Assembly (NCBI GenBank): GCA_045592225.1
Contig: JAZNUH010000104.1
Coordinates: forward strand, 1-19,149
Reading direction: 5' to 3'
Length of the DNA stretch: 19,149 bases
From: JAZNUH01 sp045592225
Lineage (GTDB): Bacteria; Bacillota; Clostridia; UMGS1883; UMGS1540
In this document: positions 9,701 through 14,974 of the stretch, one piece after another
Position numbering within the stretch: position 1 is the stretch's first letter
Layout: each line of letters starts with the position of its first letter
Notes under the pieces: generated by a model
What the model was told of the DNA's origin: nothing
What the model saw: the letters and a program-made list of their open reading frames with translations, nothing else
The model's database searches: none
Made by a program: the position numbers and the translations under genes

Positions 9701-9756
9701 GAAGTCCCGCGAGAAACGGACTTACAGGCGGCGTTAAAATTACTGCATACAATTAA
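6730..9756 (+). CDS. GH106-like glycoside hydrolase, tandem copy 3
   Basis: I chose the ATG at 6730, giving 1008 residues. The protein then begins MGKNYETLLD, in register with the MDKSYEKMLD start of copy 2, and GAAAGG lies nine bases upstream. In-frame starts at 6664 (TTG) and 6706 (ATG) would add residues translated from the right inverted repeat and have poor ribosome sites. The family landmarks are all present: MWFWSGK near 24, FFIHP near 51, WIYDETDWPSG near 87, GVFTDEPTT, FTGHFGGEEEIG, QGDMQ and LSETYTC. The C-terminus again has LYVNDRFV and WAPYEVDVT. It is the most divergent copy, lacking the IDAQAAAY block and carrying YALGRKYTFCKK there instead. No signal peptide is seen. It ends just before a bidirectional terminator that separates it from the convergent phage-type genes. 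GH106 membership is inferred from resemblance. Confidence 0.75.
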   Translation: MGKNYETLLDGFKNPSSEYNPVTMWFWSGKITKEGITRELEEFREQGVLEFFIHPCEGKEVEYLSDEFMLLIKHSVDEAKRLGMKFWIYDETDWPSGAVGGLLARRYPEHRQKEIWCEKLLCYALGRKYTFCKKANFLCAMRVCVKNGKTYSTDVTDLCEVVKMGEYTEVTYANPGVTDETVYLYFEGYVNTLLYACRASYNTDPTYGYLDMLSEEACAKFIELTHERYKEYVGDEFGKTVVGVFTDEPTTLYHFNNDVVRPWTTDFAKQFEKMHGYSLLPYLHAIFYEPQNRAEEKARTDYYNTMKEMYHRSFCGQIAKWCRENNLKFTGHFGGEEEIGAYISQGDMQTELTYMDVPGIDEIGCDSKIHNTNFNIAGKLGAGAAKLAGKDRLLSETYTCCKWNYTLRDMKRVANRILTMGANMIQYMGAWYTIDHERWEGPAYSYQNTLYKHFNKFTDYIAPLQYLSSQTKPAGKVILFIPLMQAYNMANIAGEAKYVGDNWLQKLFEDSVNALLYKGIEYDLLSENFADRMRVEDGAVRIGDYRYDCLVLPGMEYTNEETTRLIKEAVDSGIRVIFVNNLPTYVAEKGEETGLEFSFVPYMSKQGISVEKDGDVYFVKPDTLPVDIDVYSEILAGLAGTPSLNIEADKRVYIAKRANEGCEVYFISNDSEEDAQVTVDALPGIEFYSTDTKDKKECSISTSGRATMTITPYEMVVALRDKESSLLPVREPAEKLALSEESTINSFKFTAEEGNQLVPRFEVYDKESECWYGCEWYHGQIDQHGINHMFSLGNNEQYKARTFFTVDKMPERIYLHAIIRKIKKLFINGNEVKCDVNIRTFSDYESKTDITKFVKQGENILELECVTAMHGKYRENVPFVMLSGDFGIDRDDKIVKTPANIDKGGWEEQGYPYYSGEGIYEMDYSVEKPFKKVVISMETCDVAQLYVNDRFVALRAWAPYEVDVTDFIKQGENKIKIRITSTRGNMFMKFRSPARNGLTGGVKITAYN

Positions 9757-9762
9757 CAGAAA

Positions 9763-9792
9763 AACGACCCAATCAATTTTGATTGGGTCGTT
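9763..9792. terminator. Bidirectional intrinsic terminator
   Basis: A perfect 12-bp stem (9763-9774 with 9781-9792, AACGACCCAATC) encloses a six-base AATTTT loop. On the minus strand it is followed by a run of five T, and on the plus strand by a weaker CCTTT. It lies between the convergent GH copy 3 and the minus-strand repressor operon. The TGA of the small peptidase gene at 9773-9775 lies within the stem. Confidence 0.85.
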
Positions 9793-10015
9793 CCTTTAAA
9801 GCTTTGTCTGCTCTTTCTTCTATAACCGATAATTCATCGTCATTATAAAAGTCGTTGTTTTTAAGATGATTAAATTCGTGTCTGTAAGCGTCACAACGTG
9901 CCTCGTAGCTTAAAAGTGAATTGATGTAAATATTATAGTTTCCGTCCTCGTCGGTAACTGTGGTACCCCGAACACTATGGGGAAGGGGCACACACCTGAC
10001 AATTATATTGTTCAT
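9773..10015 (-). CDS. Tiny ImmA/IrrE-like putative metallopeptidase (HEFNH)
   Basis: The 80-residue protein carries an HExxH zinc-site motif, HEFNH at residues 46-50, inside the context YRHEFNHLKNNDFY. This is typical of small ImmA/IrrE-type proteins encoded next to XRE repressors in phages and integrative elements, where the peptidase cleaves the repressor to trigger induction. Full ImmA proteins are usually about 150 residues, so this is a minimal version. D60/E61 or E66/E67 could supply the third ligand. The start codon directly abuts the TAA of the repressor gene (no gap), and the ribosome site AAGGAG lies in the last codons of that gene, so translation is coupled. Peptidase activity and its repressor target are inferred from family and position, not shown. 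Confidence 0.7.
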   Translation of the reverse strand: MNNIIVRCVPLPHSVRGTTVTDEDGNYNIYINSLLSYEARCDAYRHEFNHLKNNDFYNDDELSVIEERADKALKERPNQN

Positions 10016-10366
10016 TTACTGCTCCTTAAGTGCTTCAATTATTCTTACTGCCTTTTCAATATCTTCTTTGGATGCTTTTTTACTTACCGAAAAAAGCATT
10101 TTCATTTCGGGGCGCTCTCTTAAAAGAGTGAGGTACTCTTCCATTTCATCAGCATGGGCATGACTTTGTTCACCGCCTAAAATAAAGTCGATGGGAACCT
10201 CTAAAATTTGTGCAAGACACATAAGTCTGTCTCTGCGCATATTGGCAATATGCCCTGTTTCCCATTTTTGCACCGTGCTTTTTGTAACACCGCAGGCATC
10301 ACCTACTGCCTGAAGTGTAAGCCCCAGTTCTTTTCTTCGAGCTTGTATTTTTTCTCCGATTTCCAT
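10016..10366 (-). CDS. XRE-family phage-type transcriptional repressor
   Basis: The 116-residue protein has an N-terminal Cro/C1-type helix-turn-helix at about residues 4-62 (IQARRKELGLTLQAVGDACG, then VTKSTVQKWETG). This is followed by a short linker containing HAHADE and a C-terminal helical segment (RPEMKMLFSVSKKASKEDIEKA onward, in pieces) of the kind seen in clostridial phage repressors. It has its own promoter, TTGCTT-17-TATAAT on the minus strand at 10391-10419, divergent from the strong plus-strand promoter at 10468-10496. It probably represses that promoter and its own, binding the repeated AAAGTAT-type sites between them. The HEFNH protein immediately downstream is its likely proteolytic partner. 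The family call is firm; operator and regulon are inferred. Confidence 0.88.
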   Translation of the reverse strand: MEIGEKIQARRKELGLTLQAVGDACGVTKSTVQKWETGHIANMRRDRLMCLAQILEVPIDFILGGEQSHAHADEMEEYLTLLRERPEMKMLFSVSKKASKEDIEKAVRIIEALKEQ

Positions 10367-10390
10367 ATACTCAACCCCTTTTATGGGCGT

Positions 10391-10419
10391 ATTATATCAC
10401 AAAAGTATCTTAAAAGCAA
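10391..10419 (-). promoter_or_regulatory. Sigma-A promoter of the XRE repressor operon
   Basis: On the minus strand, TTGCTT (10414-10419) and a perfect TATAAT (10391-10396) are 17 bases apart, about 25 bases before the repressor start. Confidence 0.75.
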
Positions 10420-10495
10420 CATGCAAAGTGTATAAGTTTTCTAAAGTATATTTGTGCAACTTTTATGTTGACAAAAGGAAACAAATAAAGTATAC
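10402..10495. promoter_or_regulatory. Putative operator cluster (four AAAGTAT-like repeats)
   Basis: Four related 9-mers lie between and within the divergent promoters: AAAGTATCT (10402-10410), AAAGTGTAT (10425-10433), AAAGTATAT (10443-10451) and AAAGTATAC (10487-10495). The last overlaps the -10 box of the rightward promoter and contains the palindrome AGTATACT. The first lies in the leftward promoter's spacer. Position suggests binding sites for the adjacent XRE repressor, but the sequence is A/T-rich and this is inference. Confidence 0.45.
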
Positions 10496-10496
10496 T
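10468..10496 (+). promoter_or_regulatory. Strong sigma-A promoter for the rightward phage-type genes
   Basis: A perfect TTGACA (10468-10473) and TATACT (10491-10496) are separated by 17 bases. It is one of the best promoters in the window. It drives the small Cys-rich gene and the RinA-like gene and faces away from the repressor promoter, as in a lysogeny switch. Confidence 0.82.
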
Positions 10497-10549
10497 AAAA
10501 GAAACAAAGGTCGAAACCAAAATAAACTTTAAGAAACAAGGAGGTATAT

Positions 10550-10699
10550 ATGACCAACAAAGAAAAAATACGCAAGGCAGATGACAAGTATCTTTTGGAG
10601 CTGCTTAATGCCCACGGTTTTTGCAGCTCGGAGGTTAAGTGTAATGAATTTTCCGACTGTGAAAGCTGCATTAAAGCGTGGCTGGAAATGGTGGTGTGA
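10550..10699 (+). CDS. Small Cys-rich phage-type protein
   Basis: This 49-residue ORF starts at ATG 10550 after a consensus AAGGAGG at 10538-10544, and its TGA lies one base before the next gene's ATG. The sequence begins MTNKEKIRKADDKYLLELL and contains four cysteines (C25, C31, C37, C40) near a KAWLEM tail. Short proteins of this plan, starting MTN.EKIR and ending in a cysteine cluster with an aromatic tail, are common in the early regions of clostridial phages. The cysteine spacing would suit a small zinc-binding fold, but no function is known to me. Ribosome site, promoter and one-base junction make it a real gene despite its size. Confidence 0.75.
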   Translation: MTNKEKIRKADDKYLLELLNAHGFCSSEVKCNEFSDCESCIKAWLEMVV

Positions 10700-10700
10700 T

Positions 10701-11126
10701 ATGACGGTAAAAGAGAGACTTGAACGCGCGGGCAAAATAGAACGGGAGATTGAAAACTTAAACCAGACAATTCAGGAGGTAAAGGACAGACTGTACTCGG
10801 TAACGGGTCGGATGGACGGGGACAGGGTACAAAGCGGCAAAACCAATATGCATGAGATAAATCTGTGCCGCTATATGCAGCTTAAGCAAATGCTTGAACG
10901 CAGGATAAATACCTTGATTTCGGCACAGATGTCAATTATATCAATAATTAATATGCTGGACGATGCTCTGTACAGAAACCTGCTTATGCAAAAGTATATA
11001 AACGGAAAAACCATTCCGCAGATTGCCGACCAGGTGTGCTACACCGAAAGATGGACGGCAAAGCTTTTAAGCCGTGCTTTGTGTGAACTTGAAAACATTC
11101 TATCCCAAAATGAGCTGGCGGGTTGA
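10701..11126 (+). CDS. RinA/DUF1492-like phage transcriptional regulator
   Basis: I take the ATG at 10701, one base after the preceding stop, giving 141 residues; an upstream in-frame ATG at 10581 lies inside the Cys-rich gene and would add an implausible leader. The first 85 or so residues are helical and coiled-coil-like (ERLERAGKIEREIENLNQTI, later LKQMLERRINTL). The last 45 form a helix-turn-helix resembling sigma-70 region 4 (LLMQKYINGKTIPQIADQV, then WTAKLLSRALCELENIL). This layout matches the small RinA/DUF1492-type regulators that control late or packaging genes in Firmicutes phages. No terminase or structural gene follows here, so its original target is missing. It may now act elsewhere or be decaying, although the frame is intact. 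Family assignment is from recall of the pattern. Confidence 0.7.
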   Translation: MTVKERLERAGKIEREIENLNQTIQEVKDRLYSVTGRMDGDRVQSGKTNMHEINLCRYMQLKQMLERRINTLISAQMSIISIINMLDDALYRNLLMQKYINGKTIPQIADQVCYTERWTAKLLSRALCELENILSQNELAG

Positions 11127-11158
11127 CGATTGTGCCCAAAGAGTACTCAAAATTACAC

Positions 11159-11187
11159 TTTACTTTTTGCCTTGTATACTGTATAAT
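11159..11187 (+). promoter_or_regulatory. Sigma-A promoter of the SGNH esterase gene
   Basis: TTTACT (11159-11164), a 17-base spacer and a perfect TATAAT (11182-11187) lie about 33 bases upstream of the ATG at 11220. The esterase is thus separately transcribed from the phage-type genes, although no terminator is visible between them. Confidence 0.7.
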
Positions 11188-11219
11188 TATAGGAGTGTAA
11201 ATTTTTGGAGGATTTAGGT

Positions 11220-12209
11220 ATGCGAAACTTTTACGGATGGGATAATGAACTTATAAGATACACAGGCAGATGGGGACATGACCCGATGCTTGGCAGAAAA
11301 AAGACAAAGGACACCTGTACAACCGGCGCGGCTTTTGAATTTGCTTTTAAGGGCACAATGGCGGTTATGCACTTTGATATAGAATTTAACCTGGCACAGA
11401 AAATTCATCTGTGGATAAGTACCGACGGTGGTGCAATGCACGAAGCACCTCTCGCACGCTATCTCCGCATAGCCTGCGAGGATGAGGGCCCGCATTATGT
11501 AAAGGTTATTTTCAAGAGCACAGTTGAGGTACAGCACAGATGGTACACACCTTTAAACGGACGTATTGCATTTATGGGTTTTGAAGCTGACGAAATATGT
11601 GAGCTTGCACCCGATAACCGCAAAACCATTGAATTTATCGGTGACTCCATTACGCAGGGTAATTTGGTTGAAACAGGTTATCTGACTTATGAAGGCAACA
11701 GAAGTGATCAGGTGTATAATGACGATGTTACTGCTACATACGCATGGCTCACTGCCAAAGAGCTTGGACTTCGCCCCATAATTATGGGTTACGGCTGTCT
11801 GGGTGTTATAAACGGTGGTGCAGGCGCAGTGCCCAGAGCAGCAGATGCATATCCCTTTAACTTTGACAGAAGCCCCATTGACTTTGAACCTGCCGATTAT
11901 GTTGTTATAAACCACGGCGCAAACGATGCGGGCGGCAAGCTGGAGGACTATCTGAAGGGTTATAAAGACCTTATAACCGCAATTCGAAAAATAAATAAAA
12001 AGGCTATAATTTTCTGTCTCAGCGCATTTTGCGGAGCACATCACGACGGACTTTGCGAATTTATAAACAGCGAATATTCAAAAGAGGATAAGGTTGTGTT
12101 CATAAGCTCAAAGGGTTGGGTGCCTTTAGAGCCTTTACATCCTCTGCGCGCGGGACACAAAACCATTGCGGGACATCTTGTGCCCATTTTAAAAGAATAC
12201 ATGAAATAA
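11220..12209 (+). CDS. SGNH/GDSL carbohydrate esterase with N-terminal beta-sandwich
   Basis: The ATG at 11220 follows GGAGG at 11207-11211 and gives 329 residues. An in-frame TTG at 11205 overlaps the ribosome site and is rejected. Residues 1-125 look like a beta-sandwich. The SGNH fold follows with block I IEFIGDSITQG (nucleophile S143), an oxyanion Gly in the MGYGCLG stretch near 190, block III NHGAND (N235) and block V EPLHP (H307). The usual Asp of the D-x-x-H motif is replaced by Glu (E304). The two-domain plan resembles family CE2 deacetylases, some of which use a Ser-His dyad. There is no signal peptide, so it probably acts in the cytoplasm, perhaps removing acetyl groups from the same oligosaccharides handled by the upstream GH106-like enzymes. 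The fold is clear; substrate and CE family are inferred. Confidence 0.85.
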   Translation: MRNFYGWDNELIRYTGRWGHDPMLGRKKTKDTCTTGAAFEFAFKGTMAVMHFDIEFNLAQKIHLWISTDGGAMHEAPLARYLRIACEDEGPHYVKVIFKSTVEVQHRWYTPLNGRIAFMGFEADEICELAPDNRKTIEFIGDSITQGNLVETGYLTYEGNRSDQVYNDDVTATYAWLTAKELGLRPIIMGYGCLGVINGGAGAVPRAADAYPFNFDRSPIDFEPADYVVINHGANDAGGKLEDYLKGYKDLITAIRKINKKAIIFCLSAFCGAHHDGLCEFINSEYSKEDKVVFISSKGWVPLEPLHPLRAGHKTIAGHLVPILKEYMK

Positions 12210-12213
12210 TTTA

Positions 12214-12244
12214 TTACTGCCGTACTTTTTGTGTGCGGCAGTAA
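12214..12244 (+). terminator. Stem-loop after the esterase gene
   Basis: A 12-bp stem with one G-U pair (12214-12225 with 12233-12244) and a TTTTTGT loop lies between the esterase stop and the next start. It lacks a downstream T-run, so it may be a weak terminator or an RNA-stabilising or processing hairpin. The next gene, 19 bases downstream, may be read through it. Confidence 0.5.
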
Positions 12245-12263
12245 CTGTTTGAAAGGAAAAGAT

Positions 12264-12797
12264 ATGAATTTTGAAAAACACCTTGAACTGCAGATAAAAA
12301 TGCATCCGTCAGCAGAGGCACAGGACATTGTAAAGCTTTGCTATCAGGCGGCGCGGGGCGGTGAGCATATGCTTGGTGACATAGAGGGCGCGCGAAAGTA
12401 TTTTAACGAGGAATTTTGCAAAACACAACCCTGTGACATACCTCTTTACGAAGAAATTTCGGATGAGTTTTGCCGCGTGAATATTGCTGCATGGAAATAC
12501 CGCGGGTTGTCTGCTGACCTGCTCTTTGACATATTCTTAAAATCAGCAAAGCAGACGGTGACAGAAAATAATAAGCTTGCGGAATATATTGACATTGCAG
12601 AAAAAAGCGTGTACGGGGGCAAAACAGGTATTACACCCGGGGAGTGGACAGAGTTTGTAAGCAGGTATAAAAAATCGGGTATGCCCACAGTGCATCACAG
12701 CACCCGGTACCGCCTTGGTGAAAAGCCGTCATACCGTGTTGTACGCACTTGTTTTGTAGCCCGCGAAAGTTATTTGCAAAATGTAAAAAATGATTGA
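12264..12797 (+). CDS. Conserved hypothetical protein, 177 residues
   Basis: I use the ATG at 12264, preceded by GAAAGGA; an in-frame ATG at 12231 sits inside the stem-loop and has no ribosome site. The protein is soluble and mostly helical, with no signal or membrane segment. Notable stretches are HPSAEAQDIVKLCYQAARGG followed by EHML (residues 14-37), NIAAWKYRGL (73-82), and a C-terminal MPTVHHSTRYR (140-150) with a histidine pair and nearby basic residues (YRVVR). The spaced H14, H35, H144 and H145 could form a metal or catalytic site, but this is only visible pattern. I have an impression of similar unnamed proteins in Clostridia but cannot assign a family. Its stop overlaps the -35 box of the response regulator promoter. 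Confidence 0.75.
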   Translation: MNFEKHLELQIKMHPSAEAQDIVKLCYQAARGGEHMLGDIEGARKYFNEEFCKTQPCDIPLYEEISDEFCRVNIAAWKYRGLSADLLFDIFLKSAKQTVTENNKLAEYIDIAEKSVYGGKTGITPGEWTEFVSRYKKSGMPTVHHSTRYRLGEKPSYRVVRTCFVARESYLQNVKND

Positions 12798-12822
12798 AAA
12801 TATATATAAACTGGTGTATAAT
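12794..12822 (+). promoter_or_regulatory. Sigma-A promoter of the two-component/citrate synthase operon
   Basis: TTGAAA (12794-12799), a 17-base A/T-rich spacer and a perfect TATAAT (12817-12822) lie 32 bases before the response regulator start. The AT-rich palindromic stretch AATATTATAAGG just downstream includes the ribosome site. The -35 box overlaps the stop codon of the upstream gene. Confidence 0.8.
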
Positions 12823-12854
12823 ATAAGAATAATATTATAAGGAAGGATACGGCA

Positions 12855-13535
12855 ATGAAAATATTAATAGTTGACGATGAAAAATTGCTGGTCAAAGGAA
12901 TAAAATTCAATTTCGAGCAGGAGGGCTATCAGGTAGTCACTGCATACGACGGCGAGGAAGCAATAAAGCTTGCCCGCGACAAAAACATAGACCTTATTAT
13001 TTTAGACCTTATGCTGCCTAAAATTGACGGATTGTCAGTATGTCAGAAGGTAAGGGAGTTTTCCCGCGTGCCCATTATAATGCTTACTGCAAAGACCGAG
13101 GATATGGACAAAATACTGGGTCTTGAATACGGTGCGGACGATTACCTTACAAAGCCGTTTAACATTCTTGAGCTCAAGGCAAGAGTAAAGGCAATACTCC
13201 GAAGAGCGCAGCCGGTAGGCAAGGAGGGCAGTCCTCTTATTTCTATGGGCGAGGCGGAGCTTGACTATAACTTCCGCAAAATTAAAATCGACGGCAGATG
13301 GATTGAGCTTACTTCAAAGGAGTTTGACCTTATGGATCTTATGGTGTCAAACCCCGGCAAGGTGTATTCGAGAGAGCAGCTTCTTGATATTATATGGGGT
13401 TATGATTACCCAGGTGACATTCGTACAGTTGATGTACATATAAGACGTCTGCGTGAAAAGATTGAGCCCAATGCTGCAGAGCCGACATACATACTTACAA
13501 AATGGGGGGTTGGATACTATTTTAAAAACGATTAA
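12855..13535 (+). CDS. OmpR/PhoB-family response regulator
   Basis: The 226-residue protein is a complete two-domain response regulator. The receiver has the acidic pair D7/D8, phosphoacceptor D51 in ILDLMLP, T78 in MLTAK and K100 in LTKPF. The DNA-binding part (about 125-225) is a winged helix with LTSKEFDLMDLM, YSREQLLDIIWG and the recognition segment TVDVHIRRLREKI. It starts at ATG 12855 after AAGGAAGG. The sensor kinase gene overlaps its 3' end by 26 bases, so the two are translationally coupled partners. It heads a run of six genes without visible terminators and may regulate its own promoter at 12794-12822. It is of the PhoB/ResD/WalR/MtrA type; which pathway it controls cannot be read from the sequence, but the lipoprotein and oxaloacetate genes downstream are natural candidates. 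Confidence 0.95.
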   Translation: MKILIVDDEKLLVKGIKFNFEQEGYQVVTAYDGEEAIKLARDKNIDLIILDLMLPKIDGLSVCQKVREFSRVPIIMLTAKTEDMDKILGLEYGADDYLTKPFNILELKARVKAILRRAQPVGKEGSPLISMGEAELDYNFRKIKIDGRWIELTSKEFDLMDLMVSNPGKVYSREQLLDIIWGYDYPGDIRTVDVHIRRLREKIEPNAAEPTYILTKWGVGYYFKND

Positions 13536-14940
13536 GCATTTCTTTAAAGGAATACGTACCCAGCTTATAGCCACATACTTTGTAATTATGATACTGGCAC
13601 TTGTAATTGCTGATGTATATATTCTTAATTTTGTAATGGATTACACCTATAAGCAGAGATATATGGATATGCTTACCCGAGCCAACATAGCGGCAAGCTT
13701 TGTGGGTGATAACGGGTATGATGACAGATATCAGCTTAACGCGCTTGCGGCATCCGAGCAGGACGCGCGCGTAATATATTTTGATAAGGATGCCAAGGTG
13801 GTTTTTGATAACGCGCAAAGCGGCAACCTTCACGGCAAAATAATGAGCGACCCTCAGGCACTTATGGCGCTCAGCGGTGAAAATGTGACCGATAAGCTGG
13901 AGCAGGGCGAGGATTTATATCTCATTGCGGCGGTGCCGGTTACACGAAATGCCGAAACTATCGGCGGTGTATATGTAAAAAGTCAGGCAAATGACATAAC
14001 CGAGTATTATAGTCATGTGCGAAACAGTCTGCTGATTTTATCGGGAGCTGTGTGTCTGCTTCTGGGAGTGTTCAGTCTGCTTATGGCGAGAGCCTTTACC
14101 GCGCCCATTTCCAATCTCACATCAAAGATTAAGGAAATGAGTGAGAATGACAGCAGAGAGCCTGTTGAACTCAGCGGTAACAACGAAATAAACGAGCTTG
14201 TATCTGCCTTTAACAAAATGGTGGAAAAAATAGAGGATGTTGAGGTGCGCCGTCAGGAGTTTGTTTCAAATGCATCCCACGAGCTTAAAACACCGCTCAG
14301 CTCCATAAAGCTTATATGCGACTCTATCCTGCAGACACCCGATGTAGACAGAAACACCATAAACGAGTTTCTTGTGGATATGAACGCCGAGGTTGACAGA
14401 CTTACAAGAATTATAAACAAGCTTTTAAGTCTTACAAAGCTTGATGTGTCAGCCGATGAAAAGGAAGTGCTTGAGCTTACAACCTTCAACATAAAAACCC
14501 TTGCGGAGGATATTGTAAGGGCACTCACACCTCTGGCAAAGAAAAAGCACATAAAAATACAGACCTTGTTTGTTGATGATGTGTTTATAAGAACCGACGC
14601 GGACAAGATATGGGAGGCTATATATAACATACTTGATAACAGCATCAAGTACACCCAGAACTGCGGACGCGTGTACATGGAGCTTTACCGTGACGATAAG
14701 AATGTTGTTATAACAATAACAGATAACGGAATTGGTATGGCGGAAGAGGAAATTGACAAGATATTTGACCGTTTTTACAGAGTGGACAAGGCGCGTGCGA
14801 GGGAAACAGGCGGCACAGGGCTGGGACTGTCTATTGCACTCAGCGCAGTTGAACTCAACGGTGGATACATAGAGGTTGAAAGCTATGAAGAGGTGGGCAG
14901 CCTGTTCAGAATAGTACTGCCTGTTGAAACAGAGCTTTAA
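13510..14940 (+). CDS. Membrane sensor histidine kinase
   Basis: The TTG at 13510 is the most likely start (476 residues), overlapping the response regulator by 26 bases. The only earlier ATG, at 13453, would add 19 residues of translated regulator sequence. No ATG occurs between TTG and the first membrane helix, and the G-run before the TTG is very close, so the start is uncertain. Order: TM1 (about 19-42), an extracytoplasmic sensor of about 130 residues (43-172), TM2 (about 173-192), HAMP (193-245), HisKA with H257 in SNASHELKTPL, then HATPase_c with the N box NILDNSIKY (373-381), G1 DNGIGM (405-410) and G2 GGTGLGL (434-440). All catalytic boxes are intact. The sensor domain has no motif I recognise and is not the CitA-type citrate PAS as far as I can see. 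The downstream GerMN lipoprotein may contact it. Confidence 0.9.
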   Translation: MDTILKTIKHFFKGIRTQLIATYFVIMILALVIADVYILNFVMDYTYKQRYMDMLTRANIAASFVGDNGYDDRYQLNALAASEQDARVIYFDKDAKVVFDNAQSGNLHGKIMSDPQALMALSGENVTDKLEQGEDLYLIAAVPVTRNAETIGGVYVKSQANDITEYYSHVRNSLLILSGAVCLLLGVFSLLMARAFTAPISNLTSKIKEMSENDSREPVELSGNNEINELVSAFNKMVEKIEDVEVRRQEFVSNASHELKTPLSSIKLICDSILQTPDVDRNTINEFLVDMNAEVDRLTRIINKLLSLTKLDVSADEKEVLELTTFNIKTLAEDIVRALTPLAKKKHIKIQTLFVDDVFIRTDADKIWEAIYNILDNSIKYTQNCGRVYMELYRDDKNVVITITDNGIGMAEEEIDKIFDRFYRVDKARARETGGTGLGLSIALSAVELNGGYIEVESYEEVGSLFRIVLPVETEL

Positions 14941-14947
14941 ACCGCAT

Positions 14948-14964
14948 TCCATTTGACGAATGGA
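14948..14964 (+). promoter_or_regulatory. Small hairpin covering the lipoprotein ribosome site
   Basis: TCCATT (14948-14953) pairs perfectly with AATGGA (14959-14964) across a five-base loop, and the right arm overlaps the GGAGGG ribosome site of the next gene. It could tune translation of the lipoprotein relative to the kinase. It is short and may be chance. Confidence 0.3.
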
Positions 14965-14974
14965 GGGAATATAT

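Noticed and set aside
9773..10366. Repressor plus small partner read as a toxin-antitoxin pair.
   Set aside because: The HEFNH motif and the XRE layout with a divergent RinA-like gene fit a phage repressor/anti-repressor better; no toxin fold is visible, though a HigBA-like role cannot be excluded by sequence alone.
10581..10700. Upstream start for the RinA-like regulator at ATG 10581.
   Set aside because: It would overlap nearly all of the Cys-rich gene, has no ribosome site, and adds a leader unlike the family; ATG 10701 follows the preceding stop by one base.
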